A stretch of DNA of 43,544 bases from Oceanotoga teriensis (GTDB lineage Bacteria > Thermotogota > Thermotogae > Petrotogales > Petrotogaceae), in contig NZ_QGGI01000019.1 of the NCBI RefSeq assembly GCF_003148465.1, forward strand, positions 1-43,544, given 5' to 3'. The number at the start of each line of letters is the position of its first letter. Position 1 is the stretch's first letter. The translations under genes and the position numbers were made by a program. Below the pieces are notes generated by a model. The model worked only from the letters and a program-made list of their open reading frames with translations, searched no databases and had not been told where the DNA came from. Shown piece by piece: positions 17,469-23,772 of the stretch.

Positions 17469-17497
17469 TTTCTTATTAACTATAAATTTGATATAAT
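17469..17497 (+). promoter_or_regulatory. Promoter of the cobalamin-uptake operon
   Basis: TTTCTT (17469-17474), 17-nt spacer and TATAAT (17492-17497) in an extended -10 context, TGATATAAT. Confidence 0.55.
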
Positions 17498-17524
17498 AAT
17501 CTATGCATAAAAGTTAATAAACAC

Positions 17525-17732
17525 TTATTTTTGGTAAAACTATTTGTTTTTCAAATGGGGAAGCTCGGTGAAAATCCGACACAGTCCCGCTACTGTAATG
17601 GCATAAAGCCTAAGTCAGATTACCAGCCAAAAATAAACAATATTACTTATATCACGAGGATGGTATGAGTGACATTATTAATTTAATAAGATTATTTAAT
17701 GTCCCTACACCTCTTCTTGAAGGTGTTTTTTT
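17525..17732 (+). promoter_or_regulatory. Cobalamin (B12) riboswitch with terminator-type expression platform
   Basis: The conserved core is plain: GGTGAAAATCC, ACAGTCCCGCTACTGTAA (B12 box region) and AAGTCAGATTACCAGCC. A perfect 10-bp P1 closes the aptamer (17525-17534 with 17627-17636). Downstream, 17646-17673 can form the L13 hairpin used for the kissing loop. A terminator at 17707 follows and would stop transcription when B12 is bound. It precedes a btuFCD operon, matching known Thermotogota B12-salvage loci. Confidence 0.95.
17707..17732 (+). terminator. Riboswitch-controlled intrinsic terminator
   Basis: ACACCT (17707-17712) pairs with AGGTGT (17721-17726), followed by seven T residues starting at 17726. 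It lies 34 nt before the BtuF start codon. Confidence 0.8.
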
Positions 17733-17766
17733 ATTTTTATGCTAAAAATATTATGAGAGGTGTTAT

Positions 17767-18702
17767 ATGAAAAAAACTTTAAGTCTAATTTTTTGTTTAT
17801 TATTTTCAATTTTAGTATTAGCTTATGAACCAGTCACAGTCAATTTTACTCATCAAGGAAAAGATTATGAAATAACTTATACAAAATCTCCAGAACGTGC
17901 TGTAACTCTTTCACATTTCACAACAGAAATGTTTCTTGCTTTAAATCTTGAAGAAAAAATGGCCGGAACTGCATGGGCAGACAATGAAATATTACCAGAA
18001 TTAAAAACAGCCTATGACAAAATACCAATACTTTCTGATAGATACCCTTCAAAAGAAATATTCTTATCTGTAAATCCAGATTTTGTTACTGGATGGCATT
18101 CAGCTTTAACAGATAAAAATGTAGGATCAGTGGAAACACTCATTCAAATGGATATAAAACCATTAATAATAAAATCAGTAGAACCAGATGCAACATTAGA
18201 AACAGTATACGAAGACTTTATAACAATAGGAAAAATATTTGATATAGAAGATAGAGCTCAAAAACTCGTAAAAAGTATGCAAAATGAAATAAATGATGTA
18301 AGAAAAAAAGTTCCATCAAATGTAAAAAAAGTAAAAGTATTGGCATATGACTCTGGAAAAGATTCAGCCTTTGTAGTGTGTTCTGGTCTTGGTGGTTCTT
18401 TAATACAAGAAGCCGGAGGTATAAATATATTTGGTAATATACAAAAAGCATATGCAAATGTATCTTGGGAAAAAGTAGCTCAATCAAATCCAGATATAGT
18501 ATTAATAGTTGACTACGGAAGTACAACCTATGAACAAAAAGTACAATTCTTAAAAGAAAATCCTGCAACAAAAGATTTAAATGCAGTAAAAAACAATAAA
18601 TTTGTAAAAATAGGTTTAGCCGATTTATCTCCTGGAATAAGAAATATTAATGCTATAACAACTATGACAAAAGGCTTCTATCCAGAGATTTTTAAAAAAT
18701 GA
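17767..18702 (+). CDS. btuF: Cobalamin-type ABC transporter substrate-binding protein
   Basis: 311 residues. Signal peptide MKKTLSLIFCLLFSILVLA; no lipobox in the usual place. The mature protein has the two-lobe class III binding-protein pattern (RAVTLSHFTTEMFLALNLEEKMAGTA, then NPDFVTGWHSAL, a long linker helix 160-190, and NPDIVLIVDYG). It resembles FhuD/BtuF. The riboswitch upstream argues for cobalamin or cobinamide as ligand over iron chelates. Its stop overlaps the permease start (ATGA at 18699). Confidence 0.88.
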   Translation: MKKTLSLIFCLLFSILVLAYEPVTVNFTHQGKDYEITYTKSPERAVTLSHFTTEMFLALNLEEKMAGTAWADNEILPELKTAYDKIPILSDRYPSKEIFLSVNPDFVTGWHSALTDKNVGSVETLIQMDIKPLIIKSVEPDATLETVYEDFITIGKIFDIEDRAQKLVKSMQNEINDVRKKVPSNVKKVKVLAYDSGKDSAFVVCSGLGGSLIQEAGGINIFGNIQKAYANVSWEKVAQSNPDIVLIVDYGSTTYEQKVQFLKENPATKDLNAVKNNKFVKIGLADLSPGIRNINAITTMTKGFYPEIFKK

Positions 18703-19751
18703 AAATAAAAAATAGCACTTTTTTATTTTCCATAATGGCATTAATTTTAATAATCATATTATCAATAATCATAACAATAACTATAGGTCCAGTAAAAATA
18801 AATCCTTTAGATGTTTGGAAAATAATAATAAATAATACTTTTAACAAAGAGATATTTCAAATACAATGGGCAAAATCTATAGAAACAATAGTTTGGAATC
18901 TAAGACTCCCAAGAATTTTAATGGCTTTTATAACGGGAGCAACTCTTTCATTTGTTGGCGTTTTAATGCAGGCATTAACGAGAAACTCTTTAGCCAATCC
19001 TTATATTCTGGGAATATCTTCAGGGGCTTCTGCAGGAGCAGTTGCTTCTATAATACTCGGAATATTTGGTTTTTTAGGTTATTTAGGCCCCTCAATAGGG
19101 GCTTTTTTAGGGGCTATTTTATCTTCATTAATAGTTTTCAAAATAGCTCATTCTGGTTCTGGATATTCATCGAGCAAACTCGTTTTAACAGGAGTTGCAG
19201 TATCAGCCATGTTCTCATCATTGACAACTTTTATGGTATATACGGCAAAAGATTCTTCAAAATTAAGATCTGCAATGTTCTGGATGGTTGGAAGTGTTGG
19301 AGGAGCTAAATGGAATAATATTTTATTACCTTTTTTACTCTTGATAATATCTGCAACAATAATGTATATATTCAACAAAGAACTCGATGGAATACTTATA
19401 GGAGAAGATACATCAAAAACTCTTGGAATAAACACTGAATTAATAAGGAAAATAATAATAATAATAAGCACATTACTAACTGGATTTATAGTATCTTTAA
19501 CAGGAATTATTGGATTCATAGGATTGATAATACCACATATCTCAAGACAAGCTGTAGGATCTACTCATAAAAAATTAATACCATTTTCTATTCTAAGTGG
19601 AGGATTATTTTTAATATGGGCAGATACCTTCGCAAGAACTGCATTCAGTCCCGAAGAAATACCTATAGGAGTTATAACTTCATTTTTGGGTGTTCCTTTC
19701 TTTTTATATCTATTAAGAAAAAACTCCTATTCATTTGGAGGCAAAAAATGA
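18699..19751 (+). CDS. btuC: Cobalamin-type ABC transporter permease (FecCD family)
   Basis: 350 residues with about ten TM segments and family signatures: LRLPRILMAFITGATLSFVGVLMQALTRNSLANPYILGISSGASAGA near the N-terminus, the ATPase-contact region GITSELIRK-like (LGINTELIRK) and the C-terminal GLIIPHISRQAVGSTHKKLIP. The ATGA overlaps at both ends of the gene show tight translational coupling with btuF and btuD. Confidence 0.93.
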   Translation: MKIKNSTFLFSIMALILIIILSIIITITIGPVKINPLDVWKIIINNTFNKEIFQIQWAKSIETIVWNLRLPRILMAFITGATLSFVGVLMQALTRNSLANPYILGISSGASAGAVASIILGIFGFLGYLGPSIGAFLGAILSSLIVFKIAHSGSGYSSSKLVLTGVAVSAMFSSLTTFMVYTAKDSSKLRSAMFWMVGSVGGAKWNNILLPFLLLIISATIMYIFNKELDGILIGEDTSKTLGINTELIRKIIIIISTLLTGFIVSLTGIIGFIGLIIPHISRQAVGSTHKKLIPFSILSGGLFLIWADTFARTAFSPEEIPIGVITSFLGVPFFLYLLRKNSYSFGGKK

Positions 19752-20512
19752 TTAAATTAAAAATAGAAAACTTAAATTATAGTATAAACAATAAAAAAAT
19801 AATAGAAAATATAAACTTAAAAATAAAAGAAAAGAGTTTTGTAGGACTAATCGGACCAAATGGATGTGGAAAATCAACACTTTTAAAAAATATTTACAAA
19901 GTACTAACTCCAAGCAATGGAAATATATATATAGAAGAAAAAAATATAAAAAATTTACCCTCAAAAGAATTCGCAAGAATTGTCTCAGTAGTTGCTCAAA
20001 ATGATATAATTGATTTTGACTTTTCAATAAAAGATATAGTCCTCATGGGAAGATACTCTCATAAAAAATTATTTGAAAGTAATAAAAAAGAAGATGAAAA
20101 AATTGTAGATGAAGCATTAGAGATAGTTGGTTTAAAAGGCTATGAAGAAAGAAGTTTCTTCAGCTTATCTGGTGGTGAAAAACAAAGAGTTTTCATAGCA
20201 AGAGCTATAGTTCAACAAAGTGAGTTCATAATACTCGATGAACCAACAAATCATCTCGATATAAAATATCAAATTCAAATAATGAATATATTAAAATCAT
20301 TAAATAAAACAACATTTTCAGCAATACATGATATGAATTTAGCAGCATATTATTGTAATTACTTAATAATAATGAAAGATGGGAAAATTTATAATATGGG
20401 AACTCCAGAAGAAGTTTTGACAGAAAAAATGTTTAAAGAAGTTTTTGAAGTAAATGCCAAAATAAATGAAAGTGAATACACTAAAAAATTAAACATCCAT
20501 TATATCCCATGA
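19748..20512 (+). CDS. btuD: Cobalamin-type ABC transporter ATP-binding protein
   Basis: 254 residues. Walker A is GPNGCGKST, the signature is LSGGEKQRVFIARA, Walker B with its glutamate is FIILDEPTNHLD, and the H-loop is AIHDMNLAA. The ATG at 19748 overlaps the btuC stop by four bases; upstream in-frame codons read antisense-like sequence within btuC, so the shorter start is correct. With btuF and btuC it completes a B12 importer. A terminator follows at 20570. Confidence 0.93.
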   Translation: MIKLKIENLNYSINNKKIIENINLKIKEKSFVGLIGPNGCGKSTLLKNIYKVLTPSNGNIYIEEKNIKNLPSKEFARIVSVVAQNDIIDFDFSIKDIVLMGRYSHKKLFESNKKEDEKIVDEALEIVGLKGYEERSFFSLSGGEKQRVFIARAIVQQSEFIILDEPTNHLDIKYQIQIMNILKSLNKTTFSAIHDMNLAAYYCNYLIIMKDGKIYNMGTPEEVLTEKMFKEVFEVNAKINESEYTKKLNIHYIP

Positions 20513-20569
20513 GTCTTTGAATCTGCATATATCCCTCGTAAATCTGGGTACTGGAGATATTAAACAAAA

Positions 20570-20612
20570 AATGCATGGTTTCTATATCTTAGACTAACCA
20601 TGCATTATTTAT
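20570..20612. terminator. Bidirectional terminator between btuD and the convergent 204-residue gene
   Basis: A perfect 11-bp stem (20570-20580 with 20596-20606), 15-nt loop, flanked by A residues on the left and T-rich sequence on the right, so it can serve both converging genes. Confidence 0.8.
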
Positions 20613-20646
20613 AATAATTTTTGTAGTATATTCTCAAAAATATTGG

Positions 20647-21261
20647 CTACTGTTCGATATCATCTATAAAAAATACAGCATAATAATTTTCTTGTTCAAC
20701 AAAAGTCAAATGTAGACTATATTTAGTATAAAAAGTTACTTTTATATTATTTATATTAGTATCCTCAGAATTTCTCAAACAATATCTTATTGCTGCTAGA
20801 AAATCTCTATGCATTTTAATTCCATAAGGAGTATAATCATCATACACCATTTTATCTACTAATCTTTCATTCAAACCATCACTTTTTGCTTCAACCATAA
20901 AACCAAAAAGTCTATCTCTTCTATTTACAGTAAACATGACTACTTTTTTAGTTTCTTTATCTATAAAATAATAACTAAATTCATTTTCAAATTTTTCAAC
21001 ATTCTCATTACCATCATAATAAAGATTCTCCAAATGATTATAAATCTTAATATACATAGGACCATGTATAATAGTCTCTGTAGATTGATCAGTAATATCT
21101 TTGCCTGTATCTTCACTCTTATTAATAATTCCCTTTGCTTCATTGTTTCTAATCTTCTCTTCTTCATGAAAATCTATTAATGTCTTTATTAACATAGTTC
21201 CAACTACTAATATTATCATTAACATTATTATTAATACTATTTTCCTCATTTTTTTCATCAT
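20647..21261 (-). CDS. Membrane-anchored protein of unknown function
   Basis: 204 residues, not recognised. A short basic start (MMKKMRK) precedes one hydrophobic helix (about 8-28), so the rest (30-204) is probably extracytoplasmic and tethered. That domain is mixed alpha/beta with aromatic-rich strands (EFSYYFIDKETKKVVMF, YSLHLTFVEQENYYAVFF) and a central helix (IKMHRDFLAAIRYCLR). GGAGG just upstream supports the start. Its extended -10 promoter lies in the left inverted-repeat arm. It uses CAG (Q204) immediately before its TAG stop, so it follows the standard code, although readthrough of that TAG would add 13 codons to a TAA. Confidence 0.7.
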   Translation of the reverse strand: MMKKMRKIVLIIMLMIILVVGTMLIKTLIDFHEEEKIRNNEAKGIINKSEDTGKDITDQSTETIIHGPMYIKIYNHLENLYYDGNENVEKFENEFSYYFIDKETKKVVMFTVNRRDRLFGFMVEAKSDGLNERLVDKMVYDDYTPYGIKMHRDFLAAIRYCLRNSEDTNINNIKVTFYTKYSLHLTFVEQENYYAVFFIDDIEQ

Positions 21262-21294
21262 TTACCTCCACTTATTATAATATTTACTTTGTTG

Positions 21295-21303
21295 ATTATA
21301 TCA
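21295..21303 (-). promoter_or_regulatory. Extended -10 promoter in the left repeat arm
   Basis: Minus-strand TGATATAAT (21303-21295) fits TGnTATAAT. It points to the 204-residue gene whose start is 34 nt away. The -35 region (TTCTTT) is poor. Confidence 0.5.
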
Positions 21304-21311
21304 TTTTTAAT

Positions 21312-21346
21312 TTAAAAAAAGAAGATGATTTTTATTCATCTTCTTT
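21312..21346 (-). terminator. Terminator of the amber-rich phage-like frame
   Basis: An 11-bp stem (21346-21336 with 21328-21318), 7-nt loop and seven T residues on the minus strand. It starts 6 nt beyond the TAA of the amber-rich frame. Confidence 0.88.
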
Positions 21347-21352
21347 CAATTT

Positions 21353-22857
21353 TTAATCATTTATATAATAATTAATAAAATCTTCAAAATTACCCAAAAC
21401 AATATCTAACTAACCCAAAGAATTATACACAAAATGGTCAAAATGTGGTAATCCGCTGAAAGCTGTCTATCCCACTACCTAACCTGCTATGTATACTATC
21501 ATTGTGTTTACATTCATCATCACATTCCATGCTCTTCCTATATTATGGGGTATTGATGTATCTGTTATCATGTTTGGTACTACTGTTGTTATGAAACCAT
21601 CTTCATTATCATATTTTGTTATTACTTGCTATACTTCTATTTTTCCAATCATATTTGTATATCTATCCTATATATCTAAATTATCATATGGTTTTATTTT
21701 TGTATTTCCTATTATTGTTATATTTCCATCATAGTATTCTCTCATATGTTCAGATAATTTATTTGCCTATATTATTTTTGCTACCTAACTTATTCCTGCA
21801 TTATCATCATAATAATCTCTCTTTTTATTTGCATATTGGGGTATATCATTGTCTAAATACTATTTAGTACATACATATTCTTCTCCTTGTATATTTATTA
21901 TGTTTTGTGATTTACTATTGAATAGATTATACATCAGTCCATTGTTGTTGTATTTTACTTTCTTTCCATATACGTTTATTTGTGTCTATATTTTGTTTAT
22001 GTTTGTTGTTATATTGTTCTATATTATATGTAGTCTATCATTTACAAGATATGTCTTTTGGAATGGTTCTATATCTCTCATTTGTTCATTTATTTCATAT
22101 CCTTTGTATTTTAATTCATTTAAATATGTGTTTATATTTCCTATATAGTTATTTAAGTATCTTTCATGTTCTTGTTTTATTGTTTTTATTTTATTTGTGT
22201 ATTTTTCCTAATATTCTTTTATATGTTTGAATATTTCTATTTTTATTCCAAATAAATAGTTTATTATATCTATATCATAATATTTTATTAGTTGTTTATA
22301 CGTTTCTAATAATGTTATTATATTTTCTTTATAATTTTCTTTGTTTATTTCTTTTTTTGTTAGTCTATATATTATATTGTTGCATATATGGTATGTCTAT
22401 TCATAGTCTTTACTTGTGTACACTCTTTCTATTTTTTCTTTTCTTAATTTGTTTAGATGATTCTAAAATAGTCTTTCTAATTCGTACATACTTATTTCTT
22501 TTAAATTATACTTGTATTTTTCAAATTCATATTTTGTTTCATCTTCATTCACTAATAGTATATTTCCTATATTTACTTTGTCTCTGTTTGCATATAGTAT
22601 TTTTAATATGTTTGTCCTAATATTGGTTCATATGGATTATTTATTATTTCTTTTCCAGAGTAAAAGAATATATTTTTGAAGAAATTGTTCTCTTTTTCTT
22701 TTTTTTCATAGTACTAACTCGGATAGTACATGTTTGTCGCTAATTCCATGTATTCTCCTTTTTGTTTGTAGTTTTTTATATTGAATACATAGTCTTTATC
22801 TGATGTGTATGAGGTTATACATATTATATTTCCATATATTTCTATATGATTTCTAAA
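21353..22857 (-). pseudogene. Phage-like structural gene readable only with UAG as a sense codon (amber-recoded), frameshifted near its 5' end
   Basis: Under the standard code nothing long is open here. With UAG as sense, one frame runs 424 codons (22627 to 21356) to TAA 21355-21353. TAG lies at low coordinates 21410, 21467, 21479, 21629, 21668, 21767, 21785, 21860, 21986, 22019, 22208, 22397 and 22463, with no TAA or TGA. Nine CAA and no CAG are present, as if TAG had replaced CAG. The product is not low-complexity: a central helical region (KYTNKIKTIKQEHERYLN) and a C-terminal domain with KIKPYDNLDI, DGFITTVVPNMITD and TAFSGLPHFDHFVYN. The KPYD...EDGFITTVVP pattern resembles phage baseplate/virion proteins. 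A second frame, 84 codons (22857-22606, TAG at 22714), continues it upstream after a one-base shift near 22618. Family assignment is tentative; the recoding pattern is directly visible. Confidence 0.75.
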
Positions 22858-23104
22858 TTATATATTTGTTCTTAAGAATTACATAACTTATTCCTAAAGT
22901 TCTTTATTATAGAGGGATTTAATTTTTTTCTTTTTTTATTATAATTTATTCATATTATGCGGTATAATAGTATATTATTGATGATTTTTGTCCTTTTCTA
23001 TATATTAAGATTATTAGGATTTTGATTATAGTTCTCTTATTATAACTATTATAGATATTTTTGTTTTTAATATTAACTTTAACAAGGACATAATGAGGTG
23101 ATTT
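22858..23104. other. Decayed divergent intergenic region inside the inverted-repeat segment
   Basis: About 250 nt, extremely AT-rich. Its left part shows short minus-strand pieces that continue the phage-like protein in shifting frames (LGISYVILKNKYII with a TAG at 22853; SLYNKEL with another TAG further up), broken by TAA. A TATAAT at 22963 could belong to the plus-strand gene at 23105. No tRNA-like cloverleaf was seen. Confidence 0.4.
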
Positions 23105-23389
23105 ATGGATTTAATAAAACCAAGAAAAAGAGTTCTCGACTTGTCAAATATTGATATTTCAAATAAAGAATGGCTTTATTTAATCAAGAATGATACAAGA
23201 CATTCTTTGAGTATTGAAGGTATTGTTTCTAATGAAAAGCAATTGAAGGATATTATTAAAGGTAATTATGATGACGATGACGAAATTTTAAATTATTTTT
23301 CCACTGCAAAGAGCATGTATAGTTATGCTATAGAATTGTACAAAGACAAAGAATTTGTTTTGTCAAAAGCTACGTTGAGACATAAATAA
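23105..23389 (+). pseudogene. Truncated Fic-family N-terminal fragment
   Basis: 94 residues. NDTRHSLSIEGIVSNEKQLKD contains S34-x3-E38-G39, matching the inhibitory-helix motif (S/T)xxxE(G/N) of class II Fic AMP-transferases, and the following helices (EILNYFSTAKSMYSYAIEL, SKATLRH) fit the region just before the Fic core. The catalytic HPFx(D/E)GNGR motif is absent: the frame stops at TAA right after LRHK, and no frame downstream supplies it. RBS GAGGTG at 23095 is good, so the fragment could still be made. It diverges from the amber-rich frame and has no TAG codon. Confidence 0.5.
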
Positions 23390-23403
23390 AAAACGAAAAT
23401 CTT

Positions 23404-23607
23404 TTGTATAAAACAAAATTTGAAGTTAAGATTAACTTTATTACTAAAAGAACTACAAAAAAATATGATAATTCTATTTTATTGGGTATAAAAATTTCTC
23501 CAGCTTTTTATAATAAAATTTCGAATGATTATAATTTTAAAGTTATTGTTGCTAAAGATCAGAAAGATATTTTGAGATTGATTAAAATGGGTTTTACAGA
23601 GTTATGA
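23404..23607 (+). CDS. Short ORF of unknown function, possibly the tail of a broken gene
   Basis: The frame is open from 23386 and ends TGA 23605-23607, one base before the right repeat arm. A TTG at 23404 is the only candidate start inside it, without a ribosome binding site. The 67-residue product (KKYDNSILLGIKISPAFYNK, DYNFKVIVAKDQKDILRL) looks protein-like, not random, and may be the 3' end of a gene whose 5' part was lost; it is in another frame from the Fic-like fragment and does not look like a Fic core. Confidence 0.35.
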   Translation: MYKTKFEVKINFITKRTTKKYDNSILLGIKISPAFYNKISNDYNFKVIVAKDQKDILRLIKMGFTEL

Positions 23608-23608
23608 C

Positions 23609-23691
23609 AAATGATTAAAGTTTGAAAGAAGATGAATAAAAATCATCTTCTTTTTTTAAATTAAAAATGATATAATCAACAAAGTAAATAT
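23609..23691. repeat. Right arm of the 83-bp inverted repeat
   Basis: Inverted copy of 21280-21362 (81/83). On the plus strand it carries the same terminator followed by TGATATAAT (23668-23676). Here the promoter-like element points out of the segment toward the 3' end of the ABC operon, antisense to it; no plus-strand gene follows. Confidence 0.95.
23625..23657 (+). terminator. Terminator in the right repeat arm
   Basis: The 11-bp stem 23625-23635 / 23643-23653 with seven T residues, identical to the left-arm copy, here ending the plus-strand transcript of the Fic-like fragment. Confidence 0.85.
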
Positions 23692-23700
23692 AATAAATAT

Positions 23701-23751
23701 ACCTCCAAAGCAGTTTTGTAATTTTTATTAATTACGGTCTACTTTGGAGGT
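23701..23751. repeat. Long-stem hairpin between the right arm and the ABC operon
   Basis: ACCTCCAAAGCAG (23701-23713) pairs with CTACTTTGGAGGT (23739-23751) at 12 of 13 positions, enclosing an inner GTAAT/ATTAC stem (23718-23722 / 23731-23735). There is no clean T run on either strand, so it is not a textbook terminator, though it lies 22 nt past the ABC stop. It may be a small inverted-repeat remnant. Confidence 0.6.
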
Positions 23752-23772
23752 CATATCATTAACAAACAGTTT

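Larger units (their letters stand above)
21280..21362. repeat. Left arm of an 83-bp inverted repeat
   Basis: Matches the reverse complement of 23609-23691 at 81 of 83 positions (two adjacent mismatches), including 70 consecutive identical bases. It contains, read on the minus strand, the TAA stop of the amber-rich frame (21355-21353), a terminator hairpin and a TGATATAAT extended -10 box. Confidence 0.95.

Noticed and set aside
21489-22620. Several plus-strand frames of 80-100 codons rich in Leu, Phe, Tyr and Ile
   Set aside because: They are antisense shadows of the amber-recoded minus-strand frame: composition follows the T-rich complement, they overlap each other in different frames, lack ribosome binding sites, and their ends do not match the terminators.
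22960-23100. A tRNA (possible amber suppressor) near the recoded gene
   Set aside because: I looked for a CUA anticodon stem-loop with T-loop and acceptor pairing and saw none; the region is too AT-rich and unstructured.
21280-23691. Insertion sequence with terminal inverted repeats
   Set aside because: The interior shows no transposase (DDE or HUH motifs) on either strand under standard or amber-recoded reading, and the arms are terminators with promoters, not transposon ends; no target-site duplication is evident.
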